This document shows positions 8,232 to 15,378 of a stretch of 36,713 nucleotides of DNA, piece by piece. Position 1 is the first letter of the stretch, and the number at the start of each line of letters is the position of its first letter. Where the stretch lies: NCBI GenBank assembly GCA_023388195.1, contig JAEWGR010000064.1, positions 1 through 36,713 on the forward strand, in the 5' to 3' direction. A program made the position numbers and the translations under genes. The notes beneath the pieces were generated by a model. It did not search any database. It was not told where the DNA came from and was given only the letters and a program-made list of their open reading frames with translations. The stretch is from Bacillota bacterium. Its GTDB lineage: Bacteria > Bacillota > Negativicutes > Sporomusales > Sporomusaceae.

Positions 8232-8258
8232 AATAAATGTAAAAAAATTACATTTATT
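8232..8258. repeat. Perfect 11-bp inverted repeat upstream of the MerR-type gene
   Basis: AATAAATGTAA (8232-8242), five A residues, then TTACATTTATT (8248-8258). It lies upstream of a TAAAAT -10-like hexamer (minus strand, 8224-8229) of the MerR-type gene and could be its operator. It is not followed by a T-run, so it is a poor terminator. Confidence 0.55.
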
Positions 8259-8306
8259 TTTTTATAGGCTCGCATCCGTCAAAATATGTTCCGTTGTACT
8301 ACAAAT

Positions 8307-8339
8307 AAAAAAATCTAAATAACATAATGTTACCTAGAT
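8307..8339 (-). terminator. Terminator of the tRNA-Leu gene
   Basis: A continuous 12-bp stem (8313-8324 with 8328-8339, two G-U pairs) has a 3-nt loop. In the minus-strand RNA it is directly followed by seven U residues. It lies 36 bp beyond the tRNA 3' end. Confidence 0.8.
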
Positions 8340-8374
8340 CTCTGAACTTGCAATATCAATTTCTTGTAATTTCA

Positions 8375-8460
8375 TGGTGCCCGGGAAGGGACTTGAACCC
8401 CCACGTTGTTACCAACAAAAGATTTTGAGTCTTCCGCGTCTGCCATTCCGCCACCCGGGC
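8375..8460 (-). tRNA. tRNA-Leu (anticodon CAA)
   Basis: 86 nt including an encoded CCA. The acceptor stem is GCCCGGG/CCCGGGC with discriminator A. The D arm contains GGCGGAATGGCAGACGC. The anticodon loop CTCAAAA gives CAA, which reads UUG. The long variable arm TTGGTAACAA is typical of class II tRNAs, and the T loop is TTCAAGT. It has its own consensus promoter and terminator and stands alone. Confidence 0.97.
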
Positions 8461-8488
8461 ATTTATTAATCTGTCTCGGACATTTGTT

Positions 8489-8517
8489 ATGATACCATTT
8501 ACCGTTTTTATTGTCAA
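8489..8517 (-). promoter_or_regulatory. Sigma-A promoter of tRNA-Leu
   Basis: On the minus strand TTGACA (8512-8517), a 17-nt spacer and TATCAT (8489-8494) lie about 28 bp upstream of the tRNA 5' end. The -35 is perfect and the spacing is optimal. Confidence 0.85.
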
Positions 8518-8635
8518 GCAACTTTTTTGCGGAAAACTTTATTATGCCGCAAGGATAATAGCAGTTATTGGCCAATATATATCATCGTTCACCAAAGGAC
8601 TGATATGTTAAAATAACTTGCAAAGGAATTCTGTT

Positions 8636-9361
8636 ATGCCAACAATTAATTTCAACGGCCAGGACGTTCACTATAGCCAGCGGCTTGATAAAAGACGAAA
8701 AAATATTCAAATACGGGTACTGCCATCAACCATGGTGGAGATTATCACTCCGGGAAAATTAACCACGGCCGAGCTTGAGCACATCCTCAGCGCGAAAAGA
8801 AACTGGCTCACTGGCCGGCTGCATAAACTGGCCACCCTGGCAGCCAATCCCATAAATCTACATTTGACAGCAGGCTCCCGGCTACTCTACCGGGGTGAGC
8901 CGCGCGTACTTACAGTTCTCACAGGCAGCAGCAAGCCAGAAGTGGTACTCACTTCGACAGAGGTACTAGTAAAACTGCCTGCCGGTCCTGAGGCCGACCG
9001 GCAGGTCATGACTGAGCAAATAATAAAAACCTGGCTCGTTCAGCAGGCGGGAGAATTATTTCTCAATAAAACCAGCCACTGGGCAGCAATAATCGGCGTG
9101 AGCCCGGCCCGGATTACAATCAAAGACCAAAAAACACGCTGGGGCAGTTGTTCCAGTTTGGGCAATATAAACTATAACTGGCGAATTATCATGGCCCCGC
9201 CCCAAGTGGCCGACTACCTGATTATTCACGAACTGTGCCATCTGTTAGTTCCCAATCATTCGGTCAGGTTTTGGGAACAGGTTGGCCGTTATATGCCGGA
9301 ATACCGGGAATGCCGCAAATGGCTGACCGATAACGGGAAACTATTGTCCCGGATTTTTTAA
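8636..9361 (+). CDS. YgjP-like zinc metalloprotein (DUF45, M48-type HExxH)
   Basis: 241 aa, cytosolic. An N-terminal beta domain (INFNGQDVHYSQRLDKRRKN) is followed by the family hallmark TRWGSCSSLGNINYNWRI and then IIHELCHLLVPNHSVRFW. His198, Glu199, His202 and His208 are the likely zinc-site residues. Relatives are the uncharacterised E. coli YgjP and the C-terminal domain found in some type I restriction neighbourhoods; the substrate is unknown. ATG at 8636 has AAAGGA eight bases upstream; a TTG 18 bp earlier overlaps that site and is less likely. The gene is monocistronic and divergent from tRNA-Leu. Its stop codon lies inside the end module of an intergenic repeat (see 9354-9378). Confidence 0.92.
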   Translation: MPTINFNGQDVHYSQRLDKRRKNIQIRVLPSTMVEIITPGKLTTAELEHILSAKRNWLTGRLHKLATLAANPINLHLTAGSRLLYRGEPRVLTVLTGSSKPEVVLTSTEVLVKLPAGPEADRQVMTEQIIKTWLVQQAGELFLNKTSHWAAIIGVSPARITIKDQKTRWGSCSSLGNINYNWRIIMAPPQVADYLIIHELCHLLVPNHSVRFWEQVGRYMPEYRECRKWLTDNGKLLSRIF

Positions 9362-9378
9362 TCTACCAGAATTAATAA
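9354..9378 (+). repeat. Intergenic repeat end module, copy D
   Basis: A 25-nt AT-rich module, TTTTTTAATCTACCAGAATT plus five bases. It matches copy A (rc of 15462-15486) at 23 of 25 positions and copy C (19024-19048) at 22 of 25. It overlaps the last codons and stop of the YgjP-like gene. The sequence to its right (9379-9640) differs from copies A and C but shares one 14-nt block with copy B. Confidence 0.6.
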
Positions 9379-9484
9379 GTTTTTTGTATCGGTTTACGCT
9401 CCGTTGAGCCAGGAGACGGTGACTCCGGCAACCCTAGTAACTCCCGTACCCCTGCAGCCTTTGCCGGAAAAGCGTTCCATAGGA

Positions 9485-9570
9485 GAAAAGCCGGGTGGTA
9501 TTCCGTAAAGAAACCTGCACTGTTTGAGCATAGCGAGTTTGCGGATTTTAGGAATATTACCCGGCTTTTC
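9485..9570. repeat. Long 20-bp inverted repeat (hairpin)
   Basis: Arms 9485-9504 and 9551-9570 pair at 18 of 20 positions (GAAAAGCCGGGT and TATTCC blocks). The 46-nt centre is itself partly self-complementary (AAACCTGCA facing TTGCGGATTT). It could be a folded RNA or a palindromic repeat. Confidence 0.7.
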
Positions 9571-9602
9571 AGCTTTTGGAGGCTCTGGGCCTAGACTTTT
9601 TG

Positions 9603-9631
9603 CTTACTTTTGTGGCGATGACAAAAGTAAG
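9603..9631. repeat. Perfect 11-bp hairpin
   Basis: CTTACTTTTGT (9603-9613), loop GGCGATG, then ACAAAAGTAAG (9621-9631). The block GGCGATGACAAAAG (9614-9627) recurs at 26852-26865 with one mismatch, linking this region with repeat copy B. Confidence 0.75.
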
Positions 9632-9696
9632 ACGCTGCCCTTGTATTCCACACCAACTCACGAGTGCAAAGCCACAGAACCACGTAGCGGTTTTTC

Positions 9697-10149
9697 TTAC
9701 ATCCCTTTGACTAATTGTTTATCAAGGATATATTTCATTAACAAATCGGCAGTGGTGCCGGTTATTTTAAGGCAGGTATGCCGCTGTTCCTGAGTGCCAA
9801 AATCATGGCTATTGAGTACCCGGCAACAGGTTGCGCCAAATTGGTCGGAAAATATATTATGAAATTCCTGAGCGCTGCTATAGACCGGCCCCCGGTTTTG
9901 CTCTTTGCTGGACCGGCCCTGGAGCATGCCCAGTACCATGGTTGCCCCCGACAGGGCCCCACACATACAGCCGGCATGACCCAGGCCGCCGCCAAAGCCG
10001 GAAGCCATTTTAAGAGCTTCATCGGAAACATCCAAATTCAACAGGTCACGAAATGACCGGGCGACAGACTCGGCACAATTAAAACCTGCTTTGAAGTTCT
10101 CGATTGCCCGCTCTTGGGCATTAACATTGTTTTGCTCCTGTTCTAACAT
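9697..10149 (-). CDS. C_GCAxxG_C_C family protein
   Basis: 150-aa small redox-type protein of the C_GCAxxG_C_C family, whose biochemical role is not established; members are frequent in anaerobes. Signature cysteines seen here are FNCAESV (first Cys), CMCGALSGATM (the GCAxxG-like block, here CGALSG), then ATCCRVL and HTCLKI. The glycine-rich ASGFGGGLGHAG precedes the central motif. It is slightly longer than average through an N-terminal segment. ATG at 10149 has a perfect AGGAGG eight bases upstream; the upstream frame to 10185 is rejected. It follows the PocR-kinase unit but a strong hairpin lies between, so it is probably expressed separately. Confidence 0.9.
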   Translation of the reverse strand: MLEQEQNNVNAQERAIENFKAGFNCAESVARSFRDLLNLDVSDEALKMASGFGGGLGHAGCMCGALSGATMVLGMLQGRSSKEQNRGPVYSSAQEFHNIFSDQFGATCCRVLNSHDFGTQEQRHTCLKITGTTADLLMKYILDKQLVKGM

Positions 10150-10195
10150 GTACAATTCCTCCTGTCCCACTTTTAACATCACCATTCCTTGGGTT

Positions 10196-10233
10196 AAACA
10201 GACCTGTGCCTGCCCCTGAAGCAGGCACAGGTC
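10196..10233 (-). terminator. Strong hairpin immediately after the PocR-kinase stop codon
   Basis: Perfect 13-bp stem GACCTGTGCCTGC/GCAGGCACAGGTC (10201-10213, 10221-10233) with a 7-nt loop, abutting the stop codon at 10234. The minus-strand tail is TGTTTAAC, only a weak U-tract, so it may be a terminator or an mRNA-end stabiliser. Confidence 0.65.
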
Positions 10234-11472
10234 TTAACATATAGCCTCCGCTTCGCTAAATCCAAAAGGCACGCAAATTCTCACCGTTGTGCCGCCCTCA
10301 TGGCCACTGGTTATATCAATTCCGAATTGAGATCCAAAATAATGCTGGATACGCTTATGGACATTAGTGATCCCCAAGCCGGTTGTCTGCCCTTTACCAG
10401 CCATTCTTTTCTCATTCGTAAAAATACGTTCTATTTGACTTTTTGTTACACCAACACCACTGTCGGTTACTATGAGCTCTACCTTGCCGTCGCGACGCTG
10501 TCCGGAAATAGTAATATTCCCGCCACCACGTTTTGGTTCCAGACCATGAATAATTGCATTCTCCACCAGCGGCTGCAGGGTCATAAACGGAATTCTTTGC
10601 TCCAGCAATTCCAGGGGGATGGTAATAGAAGCCTGGATCCGGTCGCCAAAACGCATTTCCTGAATAAGCAGATAGTTTTTTATATACTGAATTTCTTCTC
10701 CGACCGTAACCATCTCATCACTATTGCGCAAATTATTTCGTAAAAGATCTGACAACGCATACACAACCTCCTGGGTACGGGGCGCGCCCTCCAGGAGAGC
10801 AAGGCGGGCAATTGTGTTTAAGGTATTAAACAAAAAATGGGGATTGACCTGTGATAACAACGCCTTGAGCTCGGTTTCCCGCAAAACCTTTTCCAGATCG
10901 GCCTTCGCCTTTAATTCATTCATTAATTGATTTTGGGCGATATTGGCCATGGCAATCTCTACAATATAGTTTGTCATGATGTAGAGCAAATCGGCTGCAG
11001 CCTTCACTCGCTCTTCCGGGACTACCCGGATTTCGGCCAGCCTTTCCAGAACTTCACTTTCATCAAGGTTCAGGTCGGCCAGTCTTTTTAACACCTCACC
11101 GGCAATTTCCTTCCCCGCTTGCTGCGGTAAAAGCACCTGGCCGGCCAGGAATCCACCCAGATGCTGCTGGTTTAATATAATGGGCGCCCCCAAATCGGTA
11201 AGCCCGCTATGGCAGCAATACACCGAAGGACACAATTGCCTGGCAGCCATTCGGCCGCCACAGTCATCAGAACCTATACACCGGGATAAACCCTCAGGGG
11301 TGGAACGAATTAAATTACATAATCTTGTAAAATTACTGGGATTCGTAACTGGCTGCCCTGCACTGTCAACAATTACGGCAGCCAGACCGGTAGCTTCTGA
11401 AAACTTATCCTGAATCTCTTGTAATACTTTTACATTGACTATATCAGCCAACGTCAAACCGTGATTATGCAT
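10234..11472 (-). CDS. PocR-domain sensor histidine kinase (LytS/YehU-type kinase core)
   Basis: 412 aa, no membrane segment. Residues about 10-165 form a PocR ligand-binding domain, a PAS-like fold proposed to bind small metabolites such as diols. It is rich in cysteines (C52, C65, C71, C81, C86, C87). A helical linker follows, then the His_kinase motif SQVNPHFLFNTLNTIARL with the phospho-His in NPHFLFN. The ATPase has PLVENAIIHGLEP, DSGVGV and TGLGITNVHKRI. No response regulator is adjacent. ATG at 11472 has GGAGGGG five bases upstream; the longer frame to 11535 overlaps the next gene and is rejected. It is 43 bp downstream of the S-component-like gene, so the kinase may sense or control the transported compound. 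Confidence 0.92.
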   Translation of the reverse strand: MHNHGLTLADIVNVKVLQEIQDKFSEATGLAAVIVDSAGQPVTNPSNFTRLCNLIRSTPEGLSRCIGSDDCGGRMAARQLCPSVYCCHSGLTDLGAPIILNQQHLGGFLAGQVLLPQQAGKEIAGEVLKRLADLNLDESEVLERLAEIRVVPEERVKAAADLLYIMTNYIVEIAMANIAQNQLMNELKAKADLEKVLRETELKALLSQVNPHFLFNTLNTIARLALLEGAPRTQEVVYALSDLLRNNLRNSDEMVTVGEEIQYIKNYLLIQEMRFGDRIQASITIPLELLEQRIPFMTLQPLVENAIIHGLEPKRGGGNITISGQRRDGKVELIVTDSGVGVTKSQIERIFTNEKRMAGKGQTTGLGITNVHKRIQHYFGSQFGIDITSGHEGGTTVRICVPFGFSEAEAIC

Positions 11473-11515
11473 ACTAACCCCTCCATAGCACTGGCCTGTC
11501 TCAGGAGTATGAGTG

Positions 11516-12016
11516 TTATGTAATACGTTTGGCAACCGCGGTTGCTATCACGCCTCCCAAGGCACCAGTTATTAGCTGCGGCCAGCTCATCGCCAGCATA
11601 ATGGCGGCAGCAAGTTTAGGCGGAACCGCAATAACAGTAAACAACCAGATAAAAGCCCCATATAAGAGCCCGGCTTTGCCCAGTGTTCCTAAAGTAATCG
11701 CCAAAACCCGGCTCCGTCTAAAGATTATTAAGAAAAGACCAATATAAACCACATTGCCGCAAGCAACAGGCAAAATAAATACCGGCAGCGGTAAAAGCTG
11801 CTGAAAGTAGGCAACGACAGGAGTTATTGCCGCAATCATCAGCGCCGGCCACACCCCGGCCTTTTCGGCAGCAATCAGCAGTGTGGCATTAACTAAACTG
11901 CCAATAATAAAACTGGACAGAAATGGCGGCAAGGGAATAAACAATCGCAGCGACTGGAATATCAGCGTAAGCGCCAGTAAAAGCGCCGCCCTGGTAACAA
12001 TCTTATTGTCAGACAC
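11516..12016 (-). CDS. ECF transporter S-component-like membrane protein
   Basis: 166 aa with about five or six hydrophobic helices (AALLLALTLIFQSLRLFI; FIIGSLVNATLLIAA; PALMIAAITPVVAYF; FILPVACGNVVYIGLFLIIF; AITLGTLGKAGLLYGAFIWL; AAAIMLAMSWPQLITGALGG). The size, the opening TRAALLLALTLIFQSLR and the late QLITGALGG segment resemble S components of energy-coupling factor transporters, which bind a vitamin or metal and dock on a shared ATPase module. The substrate cannot be read from sequence. No EcfA or EcfT gene is present, so it would use a module encoded elsewhere. It lies between the small membrane protein (12-bp gap) and the PocR kinase. Confidence 0.7.
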   Translation of the reverse strand: MSDNKIVTRAALLLALTLIFQSLRLFIPLPPFLSSFIIGSLVNATLLIAAEKAGVWPALMIAAITPVVAYFQQLLPLPVFILPVACGNVVYIGLFLIIFRRSRVLAITLGTLGKAGLLYGAFIWLFTVIAVPPKLAAAIMLAMSWPQLITGALGGVIATAVAKRIT

Positions 12017-12028
12017 CCCGGACCTCCT

Positions 12029-12334
12029 CTAGCGGCGCCGTCTGTTGTTATAATTACGCCCAAACATCATATAACCCAGGAGTGCGAGCAAAGCTAAATT
12101 CCCCAGCATTCCACTCATAATTCCTAAGTCTACCAAGACATTAACAACTGTTAAACCACCAAGAAAGATCATTGACCGTCTCATATCAATGAAAGGATCG
12201 CGGCGCAGCAATAAATAAGCAACACCAAGTACTGCCAGATCAATAACTACCCAGGCCAGAGAATTATGAAACATATACTTAATCATGCTGCCTACAATCA
12301 TAGTTGCCAGAACTTGAAACCACATCTGATTCAT
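12029..12334 (-). CDS. Small membrane protein, unknown
   Basis: 101 aa with three predicted membrane segments (WFQVLATMIVGSMIKYMF; LAWVVIDLAVLGVAYLLL; MLGNLALLALLGYMMFG), the region between them MRRSMIFLGGLTVVNVLVDLGIM possibly a fourth, and a basic tail NYNNRRRR. I do not recognise the family. GGGGG lies six bases upstream of the ATG. It is the first gene of a likely three-gene unit with the S-component-like protein and the PocR kinase, so a role in the same uptake or sensing system is possible. Confidence 0.75.
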   Translation of the reverse strand: MNQMWFQVLATMIVGSMIKYMFHNSLAWVVIDLAVLGVAYLLLRRDPFIDMRRSMIFLGGLTVVNVLVDLGIMSGMLGNLALLALLGYMMFGRNYNNRRRR

Positions 12335-12489
12335 TTAAATCCCCCTTATTCTTTATAATCCGGTAAACAGTCACAACTGAAAAAACTGTTACTAAATAAG
12401 ATTATGCCCCACTTTAAAAAAATCCTGCATTTCCTTTGATAATCACGATAATCCCAAAATAAACTTATTTTTTTTCCTATTTCATGTTT

Positions 12490-12516
12490 ATAGTTTTGCA
12501 AGTTTGAGCATACTTT
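12490..12516 (+). promoter_or_regulatory. Candidate sigma-E/K-type promoter of the 118-aa gene
   Basis: An ATA-containing -35 (ATA at 12490-12492), a 16-nt gap and CATACTTT (12509-12516) resemble mother-cell sporulation promoters (ATA-N16-18-CATANNNT). The region is AT-rich, so a chance match is quite possible. No good sigma-A promoter is seen here. Confidence 0.25.
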
Positions 12517-12553
12517 TAAATGTATCTATTAACTTTTAAGGAGTGAGTTTGCA

Positions 12554-12910
12554 ATGAGTGAAGAAAACAGCTTTTCTTTTACTCTGTTTCAGCCGCATCG
12601 CACGCGTGCGCCAAAAAATGATGAACCTGTAATTGAAGTACGTCCTAACGGCCGTATTGTTTTTAACAAAAAAGCTACCCAGCTTTTAGAAAACAATCAT
12701 TTCTGCATGTTAGGTTATGATCCGGAAAAACAGGCTCTAGGCATACTGCCGATGGAACAGTTGCAGCCCAACACGTTCCCTGTTCGCTATGCAGCTAAAG
12801 GTGCCTATATCGGCGCAAAAAAGTTCTTTAAACATTTTGAAATTCTTCCCGGTCAGCTAGTAGAAGATACCCCGTTTAGAACCGGCGAATTTATCGGCAT
12901 CAACCTGTAA
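12554..12910 (+). CDS. Unknown 118-aa protein
   Basis: I do not recognise a family. The N-terminus SFTLFQPHRTRAPKNDEPVIEVRPNGRIVFN is beta-rich. The middle has NNHFCMLGYDPEKQALGILPM and the C-terminus FRTGEFIGINL. There is no signal peptide or membrane helix and one cysteine. AAGGAG lies ten bases upstream of the ATG and a strong terminator follows at once, so it is a single-gene unit. Its codon use resembles its neighbours. Confidence 0.8.
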   Translation: MSEENSFSFTLFQPHRTRAPKNDEPVIEVRPNGRIVFNKKATQLLENNHFCMLGYDPEKQALGILPMEQLQPNTFPVRYAAKGAYIGAKKFFKHFEILPGQLVEDTPFRTGEFIGINL

Positions 12911-12934
12911 CCTGCCATACATATAGTACGTGCC

Positions 12935-12979
12935 AAAAAAAACAAAAGTTACTCTTAGTGAGTAGCTTTTGTTTTTTTT
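12935..12979 (+). terminator. Rho-independent terminator after the 118-aa gene
   Basis: Stem CAAAAGTTACTC/GAGTAGCTTTTG with one mismatch and a short TTAGT loop, flanked by A- and T-runs (eight T after the stem). It could work in both directions. Confidence 0.88.
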
Positions 12980-12993
12980 GAGAAACGTTTCAC

Positions 12994-13032
12994 TTGTCAA
13001 ATAGTCTTAATTTGCTGTAAAATTAAGACTAT
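12994..13032 (+). promoter_or_regulatory. Promoter with overlapping inverted-repeat operator, MoxR-VWA unit
   Basis: TTGTCA (12994-12999), an 18-nt spacer and TAAAAT (13018-13023) form a sigma-A-type promoter 28-66 bp before the MoxR start. A perfect 12-bp inverted repeat ATAGTCTTAATT-N8-AATTAAGACTAT (13001-13012, 13021-13032) covers the spacer, the -10 and the start-site area. This placement fits a repressor operator. A 10-bp palindrome GAAACGTTTC lies just upstream. Confidence 0.65.
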
Positions 13033-13059
13033 AGCTTTAATAGAGATAGGAGAATTGTT

Positions 13060-14016
13060 ATGGACAATCAATCTAATCCTTTTATCACCATGCCGGAATT
13101 ACATGCTGCGTTTGAAGCTCAAGGGTATATTAGTGATAAAGAACTGTTAACGACTGTCTATTTAGCTTTAAAGCTGGAAAAACCACTCTTGGTTGAAGGG
13201 GCGCCTGGTGTTGGCAAAACCGAAATCGCCAAAGTATTGAGTAAAGTGTTTAATACTGAGCTGATTCGCCTGCAATGCTATGAAGGCCTGGATGAGAACA
13301 AAGCGTTATATGAATGGAATTATCAGCGCCAACTGATCAAAATTCAGATGAGTAGGGACAGTGCTTGCGTAAATCTTTCTGAAAACGATATTTTCTCACC
13401 CGAATACTTACTGGAACGGCCTTTACTGAAAGCCATCAGGGCTAAAAAACGCCCGGTTTTATTAATTGATGAAATTGACAAAACCGACGAAGAATTTGAA
13501 GCCTTCTTATTTGAAATTTTGTCAGATTTTCAAATCTCGATCCCTGAGCTTGGTACCGTCAGAGCCAACCATATCCCCATGGTAGTACTGACAAGCAACC
13601 ATGACCGGGAGCTGTCCGAAGGCCTGCGCCGCCGCTGCATCTATCTATATATTGATTATCCGACAATAGAAAAAGAAATTAATATTATACGTGCTAAAAT
13701 TCCCGATGCTACCGAAAAACTTGCCCTGCAGATTGCAACAGCTGTCAATCACCTGCGTACCAATCTGATACTTTCCAAACAGCCGTCAATAGCTGAAACA
13801 CTAGACTGGACAAGATCGCTGATTGCTATGCATGCCGACCACCTTAACTCTACCCTGATTCAACAGACAATGGGGCTGTTATTTAAAAACCGCGATGATC
13901 TTTTGGCCTTTCAAAAGGATTTAGGGGCCGAAGGGCTGTGTAATGCGGTTAGTCAAGCAACCAGTACCACGTCCTCACCCAACCATTGCCATACTGATAA
14001 AAGCTGCGGGGGCTGA
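13060..14016 (+). CDS. MoxR/CoxD-like AAA+ ATPase
   Basis: 318 aa. Walker A GAPGVGKT (about 47-54), Walker B VLLIDEIDK, sensor 1 VVLTSNHDRELS and arginine finger LRRRC are all present. MoxR-type ATPases work with VWA-domain partners as chaperones that insert metals or mature protein complexes. The C-terminus ends in a Cys/His-bearing tail (SPNHCHTDKSCGG). AGGAG lies seven bases before the ATG. The VWA partner gene begins six bases after the stop, so the two are translationally linked. In CO-dehydrogenase operons the equivalent pair is CoxD-CoxE, but no cox genes are in this window, so the client is unknown. Confidence 0.93.
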   Translation: MDNQSNPFITMPELHAAFEAQGYISDKELLTTVYLALKLEKPLLVEGAPGVGKTEIAKVLSKVFNTELIRLQCYEGLDENKALYEWNYQRQLIKIQMSRDSACVNLSENDIFSPEYLLERPLLKAIRAKKRPVLLIDEIDKTDEEFEAFLFEILSDFQISIPELGTVRANHIPMVVLTSNHDRELSEGLRRRCIYLYIDYPTIEKEINIIRAKIPDATEKLALQIATAVNHLRTNLILSKQPSIAETLDWTRSLIAMHADHLNSTLIQQTMGLLFKNRDDLLAFQKDLGAEGLCNAVSQATSTTSSPNHCHTDKSCGG

Positions 14017-14021
14017 TCTTA

Positions 14022-15371
14022 TTGAATTCACTTGCCGATAATTTAGTGGGCTTTGTTCATATTCTGCGCCAGCTCGGGGTACGGGTAAGCATTGCCGAAA
14101 CCATTGATGCCGTAGACAGCCTGACGGTTATCGAACAATTCGACCGGGATGTATTTCGGGCGGCTTTAAAAAGCACACTAATTAAGAATTCTGAAGATCA
14201 AGTTGCCTTTGATCAAGCCTTTAGCCTGTTTTTTGTGCCCCCTGAGGCCAAACAGCAGCAACGGGAAGACTGGGATTCTAAACAACAGCTTGAGCTTGAA
14301 CAGTCGCAGCAAGCCCAGGAGGAAATGGTCTTCCAGGGTCGCCCGCTTGATCTGCCGGCCGAACTCATGGAAGTTTATAAACGTTTGCCAGAACAGGAAA
14401 AAAAGCGGCTGCAGGATTTTTTGGAAAAGACGTCGACTGGCAATAACGTAAAGGAATCTTTTCAGCCGGTAGTGGAAAATCTGCTCAAAAGCTCATTGTC
14501 CTTCTGGCAGCGCCAGTTGTCACCGGAGGATCTGGCTCAGTTGGCTGCCGCCCGCCGCCAGTTATTAGGCCACCACGAGCTCGACCATGTGGTAGATTCG
14601 GCTGCCGGCCTTGGTGGTACAGGCCGTAATCCTTTGCTGTATAAAAACATGCAGGATATTGCCGACCATGAGATTCCACAGGTCACAGCCCTGATCAAAC
14701 GACTGGCATACCGGTTGACTACCCGCATCTCCCGGCGGTTCCGTTTGACCGGCCGCCGCAAACTGATTGATATCCGACAGACTATTCGCCGCAATACCCG
14801 CTATGGCGGCACAATGATTGCTCTTAAATACAAGACAAAAAAAATCCATAAACCCAACATCGTTCTACTTTGCGATGTGTCAGCCTCTATGACAAAATAT
14901 GTCCGTTTCACCCTGCCTCTGCTGTTTGGCTTAGCCAGTGTTGTCAAGAATATTGAAACCTTCATTTTTGCCACTGATTTAGAAAAAGTCACCGGCTATT
15001 TCAAGCGCAGTGATGATTTTGCCCAGGTTGTCACCGATATAGTAACCGACTCCGCCCAAATGGGACAGGGAACAAATTTAGCTATTGCCCTGACCAGTCT
15101 CAGGGAACAGTATAAGCAGTTATTATCCCCTTCCACCCTGCTTTTCATTATCAGTGACGCCAATACCCTGGCTCCTGCCGAAACGGCCGGTGAATTGTCG
15201 GCGATCAACAAAAAAGTCAAACGTATTATCTGGCTTAATACCCAGCCCAAAGAACGCTGGGGGCAGCACAGCGCAATCACACTATTTTCTCAGTACTGCG
15301 CCATGTTTGAGTGTTATTCGCTGGCGCACCTGACTAAAATACTGTCATTAAATTTAACCCGCCAACCATAA
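14022..15371 (+). CDS. VWA-domain protein, CoxE-like
   Basis: 449 aa, no signal peptide. A helical, Gln/Glu-rich N-terminal region (SKQQLELEQSQQAQEEM) leads to a von Willebrand A domain from about residue 280. The MIDAS motif is LCDVSASMTKY (DxSxS), followed by GQGTNLAIAL and IISDANTL. It is the partner of the MoxR-like ATPase just upstream, and the pair is expected to act as a metal-dependent remodelling machine. The start codon is TTG at 14022 (TTGAATTCACTTGCC), with GGGGG weakly placed upstream. An intergenic repeat copy begins 8 bp after the stop. Confidence 0.9.
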   Translation: MNSLADNLVGFVHILRQLGVRVSIAETIDAVDSLTVIEQFDRDVFRAALKSTLIKNSEDQVAFDQAFSLFFVPPEAKQQQREDWDSKQQLELEQSQQAQEEMVFQGRPLDLPAELMEVYKRLPEQEKKRLQDFLEKTSTGNNVKESFQPVVENLLKSSLSFWQRQLSPEDLAQLAAARRQLLGHHELDHVVDSAAGLGGTGRNPLLYKNMQDIADHEIPQVTALIKRLAYRLTTRISRRFRLTGRRKLIDIRQTIRRNTRYGGTMIALKYKTKKIHKPNIVLLCDVSASMTKYVRFTLPLLFGLASVVKNIETFIFATDLEKVTGYFKRSDDFAQVVTDIVTDSAQMGQGTNLAIALTSLREQYKQLLSPSTLLFIISDANTLAPAETAGELSAINKKVKRIIWLNTQPKERWGQHSAITLFSQYCAMFECYSLAHLTKILSLNLTRQP

Positions 15372-15378
15372 TTTTAAA

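Larger units (their letters stand above)
9362..9696. other. Noncoding region rich in inverted repeats between convergent genes
   Basis: This 335-bp stretch has no credible gene. It holds an 8-bp inverted repeat TCCGGCAA/TTGCCGGA (9424-9431, 9461-9468), a long hairpin (9485-9570) and an 11-bp perfect hairpin (9603-9631). The + frame through it lacks an RBS and crosses the hairpins. I read it as a composite intergenic repeat. Confidence 0.6.

Noticed and set aside
8372..8575. Minus-strand ORF of 67 codons
   Set aside because: It covers the tRNA-Leu gene and its promoter; a spurious frame.
9405..9470. SAM-type riboswitch, suggested by a CGGCAACC block
   Set aside because: Only this short block fits; the other SAM-I core elements are absent and no methionine gene follows. 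The region sits between convergent genes.
9524..9793. Plus-strand ORF of 89 codons through the hairpin region
   Set aside because: No RBS, runs into the antisense of the C_GCAxxG_C_C gene, and its sequence is dictated by inverted repeats; treated as noncoding.
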